This document shows, piece by piece, positions 61,790 to 64,000 of a stretch of DNA of 64,000 bases. The translations under genes were made by a program, and so were the position numbers. The notes under the pieces are model-generated. The model was given only the letters and a program-made list of their open reading frames with translations. It was not told the origin of the DNA and made no database searches. Location: positions 1 to 64,000 of the forward strand of contig URHG01000008.1 of assembly GCA_900547555.1 (NCBI GenBank), in the 5' to 3' direction. Within the stretch, counting starts at the first letter, position 1; every line of letters starts with the position of its first letter. This DNA comes from an uncultured Porphyromonadaceae bacterium (GTDB lineage Bacteria > Bacteroidota > Bacteroidia > Bacteroidales > UBA11471).

Positions 61790-64000
61790 CTACCACTTAA
61801 ACAATTTTTCGGTGTGGAGGGATTTACCGTCTTGTGTGACGGTCAGGGTGTACATGCCTTGCGGGAGGGATTCCAGTCCGCTGATGACCAGTCGGGGAAG
61901 GCCTTGTGTGTCGTATTCCCGCTCGAAGACGGCGATGCCGGCATTGTTGTAGAGCACGACGCTCGTCCGGCGGCTTTCCGGGTCGTTGAAGCGGATTTGA
62001 AGCTGGTCGGTGAATCGTGTCGGGTAGACTTGGATCGGGTCTTCGTGGGTCGATGCTGCTGTTTCTGCGAGGCCGGCACTCGTCTTCTGGTAGTATTCTT
62101 CGACTTGCCGTTCGTTCATCGCTCCGGTGGAGATCACCAGCTCGTCCAGCATGCCCCGGAAGGGGAGCTGAATGTCGCCTTCTGTCCGGTTACCGATCGT
62201 CAGACGGCTGATCTCGAGGTCGCCGCACTTGTCGCTGATATTCGCTTTTCTGTCTCCGTTGATGTAGAGGTAGAGCTTCCCGTCTTCCCGGTCCCGAATG
62301 CAGATGAGCTGGTTCCACTCGTTGTTGAACAGGGTGGTGCTGCGCAGGGCGGCTTTGGTCGTTTCTGTGCCGTCGCTGATGGAGAAGGAGAAGGTCTTGT
62401 TCATCTCGATGCGGATAAACGAGCCGTTGTCGCCTTCGATGTTCAGCAGGTTCTGGTCGGCTTTTTCGGCTTTTATCCACAGGGCAATGGTGAAGGGGTT
62501 GTCGGTGAGTCCGTCCAGTTCGGGGTAGCTTGCCTGGGTGAGCCAGCTCGTCTCTGTTGCCGTAGCCGGGAAGGTGATGGCGTTCCCGCTGTGCCCGGTG
62601 CTCCATTCGGGGGTGAAGCCTTCGGCTACGGCCTGTCCGTATATCGTGTTGGCGGCTGTCGTGCCGGAGGTTTCATCGAAGTGGTATTGGGCTACGGCGG
62701 TGATCTCCTCTTCGGGTATGATTTCAAAGGTGATGGTCTCGGTGGGGTTGGATACGGGGTTGCCGTAGGTGCTCAGCTCGATCGTGTAGGTACCCGATAC
62801 GGTGGGGGTTCCGAAGATGCTGATGGTGTGGGCGTCTTCGTCGTATTTCGAGGTGATTCCTCCGGGCAGGCTCGTGTTGAGTTCCACGCCGTCGCAACGT
62901 TCCCAGCGGAAGGTGATGGTGTCGATGGGCATGTGTATGCCGACGGTTTGGTTGCGGGCTCCCGGGGCTATTTTCGTCAGGCGGGCGTATTCGATTTCTC
63001 CGTCTCCGATGTAGTATCCCAGGTGGGGCGGTTGGTTATAGGCCACGTTCTGCCAGGCGATGCCCATGCGGTAAACGTGGTCGTGCATGAGGGTGGGTAT
63101 TCGGTATTGGGTGGGGGTTGTGGTGGTAAAGAGTACCAAACTGGCGGAATCGCTCCGGTCCCACAATATGATTTCTTCTCGCCAATCGCCAAATAGATCC
63201 GCCTGCAAGCAGGGGGTCGCCTTGGTCGAATTGCAGGAATTCACTTTCTCGAAGCTGGTGAGTTCGAGTATAGATGAAGCCTTTTTCTTTTCGGGATTCC
63301 ATTTACTGATGGTTGTATTGTCCAGCAACTCGTCCTGTAAGTCCCCGTCCCAATAGACCCGGAAGTTCATGGCCGGACGATTGTCTCCTATTTTATTCCC
63401 TTTACAATCGCGGACTCCGCCTTCGCTCGTCCACGATTCCACACCCCGATAATTGGGGTCTATATCCCCGGCACCGGCGCGGCCTACATCTTTTCCGGTA
63501 TATTCTCCATAGATGATCTCTCCGGTTCCGGCTCGGTGAAGGTCAAAACCGTATTTGGCCGTTGTTTCTTCGTGTGGTGTGAAGAGTTCAAGCCCGGGCA
63601 GGTCGGGGTCGAAATCCGTCAAGTGTATGGCATCGCCGTGACCGAGGCCGGTACGATAGAGCAAAGATCCATCGTTGTCGATGACACAGGCGCCGTAAAC
63701 GATCTCGTCGCAACCGTCTTCGTCGACATCGCCCACCGAGAGGTTGTGGTTGCCCTGGCCGTATGCGCCCTCTCCCGACCTGGTCGAGTCGTGAAGCCAC
63801 AACTGCGTGAGCTCTTGCCCGTCGAAATTATAAGCGGCCAAAGCTGCCCGTTCGTAATATCCCCGGCACATCACCAGACTGGGGCGCACACCGTCGAGAT
63901 AGGCGATGCAGGCCAGATAACGTTCCGATCGGTTGCCGTAACTGTCATTACCCCAACTCGATACGTTGCCCCTCAGGGGACTATACGGGACGGTCGTAAT
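61790..64000 (-). CDS. Rhamnogalacturonan-lyase-like protein (PL11) with LamG-like domain and T9SS tail, 5' end missing
   Basis: An open frame to the right edge gives 736 residues of a larger protein. The first part is the PL11 beta-propeller, which cleaves the rhamnogalacturonan I backbone: WGNDSYGNRSERYLACIAYL, GVRPSLVMCRGYYERAALAA, NLSVGDVDEDGCDEIVYGAC, LQADLFGDWREEIILWDRSD and TTTPTQYRIPTLMHDHVYRMG. A concanavalin/LamG-like domain follows (FDETSGTTAANTIYG, PFTIALWIKAEKAD). It ends in a type IX sorting domain (YPTRFTDQLQIRF, GLPRLVISGLESLPQGMYTL). The gene is markedly richer in G+C than its neighbours. Confidence 0.92.
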   Translation of the reverse strand: MTTVPYSPLRGNVSSWGNDSYGNRSERYLACIAYLDGVRPSLVMCRGYYERAALAAYNFDGQELTQLWLHDSTRSGEGAYGQGNHNLSVGDVDEDGCDEIVYGACVIDNDGSLLYRTGLGHGDAIHLTDFDPDLPGLELFTPHEETTAKYGFDLHRAGTGEIIYGEYTGKDVGRAGAGDIDPNYRGVESWTSEGGVRDCKGNKIGDNRPAMNFRVYWDGDLQDELLDNTTISKWNPEKKKASSILELTSFEKVNSCNSTKATPCLQADLFGDWREEIILWDRSDSASLVLFTTTTPTQYRIPTLMHDHVYRMGIAWQNVAYNQPPHLGYYIGDGEIEYARLTKIAPGARNQTVGIHMPIDTITFRWERCDGVELNTSLPGGITSKYDEDAHTISIFGTPTVSGTYTIELSTYGNPVSNPTETITFEIIPEEEITAVAQYHFDETSGTTAANTIYGQAVAEGFTPEWSTGHSGNAITFPATATETSWLTQASYPELDGLTDNPFTIALWIKAEKADQNLLNIEGDNGSFIRIEMNKTFSFSISDGTETTKAALRSTTLFNNEWNQLICIRDREDGKLYLYINGDRKANISDKCGDLEISRLTIGNRTEGDIQLPFRGMLDELVISTGAMNERQVEEYYQKTSAGLAETAASTHEDPIQVYPTRFTDQLQIRFNDPESRRTSVVLYNNAGIAVFEREYDTQGLPRLVISGLESLPQGMYTLTVTQDGKSLHTEKLFKW

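Noticed and set aside
61814..63196. 460-codon open frame on the plus strand, rich in Gly/Val/Asp
   Set aside because: It is antisense to the PL11-like gene; its length comes from the high G+C content of that gene.

Overview
The window looks like a chromosomal piece of a Bacteroidales bacterium. The main clues are promoter boxes of the Bacteroidetes type (TTTG, about 19-20 nt, TAnnTTTG), lipoproteins with late lipoboxes, a GT3-type glycogen synthase, a TonB receptor with a carboxypeptidase-like N-terminal domain, and surface enzymes with type IX secretion (T9SS) sorting tails. The T9SS tails and pectin-type lyases suggest a gut commensal outside Bacteroides proper, perhaps Barnesiellaceae or a relative. 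That placement is inference, not a measured result.

Region 1 (1-20.2 kb, all minus strand) is the most unusual part. Reading right to left, it holds seven paralogous six-bladed beta-propeller lipoprotein genes. These are interleaved with three small NVEALA-type peptide genes, one dead NVEALA copy and a truncated propeller copy. The array runs by ATGA stop/start overlaps or gaps of about 11 nt into a signal peptidase I, an RND adaptor, an RND pump, a TolC-like channel and a second RND pump. Three NVEALA promoters share the element TTTTGAAATATCAAAA, and a fourth upstream region holds a related palindrome. Taken together this looks like a peptide production, processing and export system with tandem-amplified precursor/propeller units. 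The start of another surface protein gene lies at the left edge.

Region 2 (20.4-30.1 kb) is mostly housekeeping: a CAU tRNA, ribF, an Lrp/AsnC regulator, two FKBP-type prolyl isomerases, a sirtuin, a secreted esterase, and a glycogen phosphorylase/synthase pair.

Region 3 (30.4-46.7 kb) holds a large secreted metallophosphoesterase with a T9SS tail, an arginase-like protein, a very large pectate-lyase-like protein, a lysophospholipid acyltransferase-like gene, a TonB receptor and a D-2-hydroxyacid dehydrogenase. It also has a LysO-type exporter split into two genes behind a long, foldable leader, then tRNA-Ser(GCU), mltG and a glycosyltransferase-like gene.

Region 4 (46.8-64.0 kb) holds a lone propeller lipoprotein, nspC and pcrA, then a TetR regulator, a methyltransferase, gpmA and a heterodimeric ABC exporter. 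These are followed by a two-component system with a PepSY-like protein, a small membrane-anchored or secreted protein, and the 3' part of a rhamnogalacturonan-lyase-like gene that is clearly more G+C-rich than its surroundings. I saw no rRNA, CRISPR array, insertion sequence or prophage.
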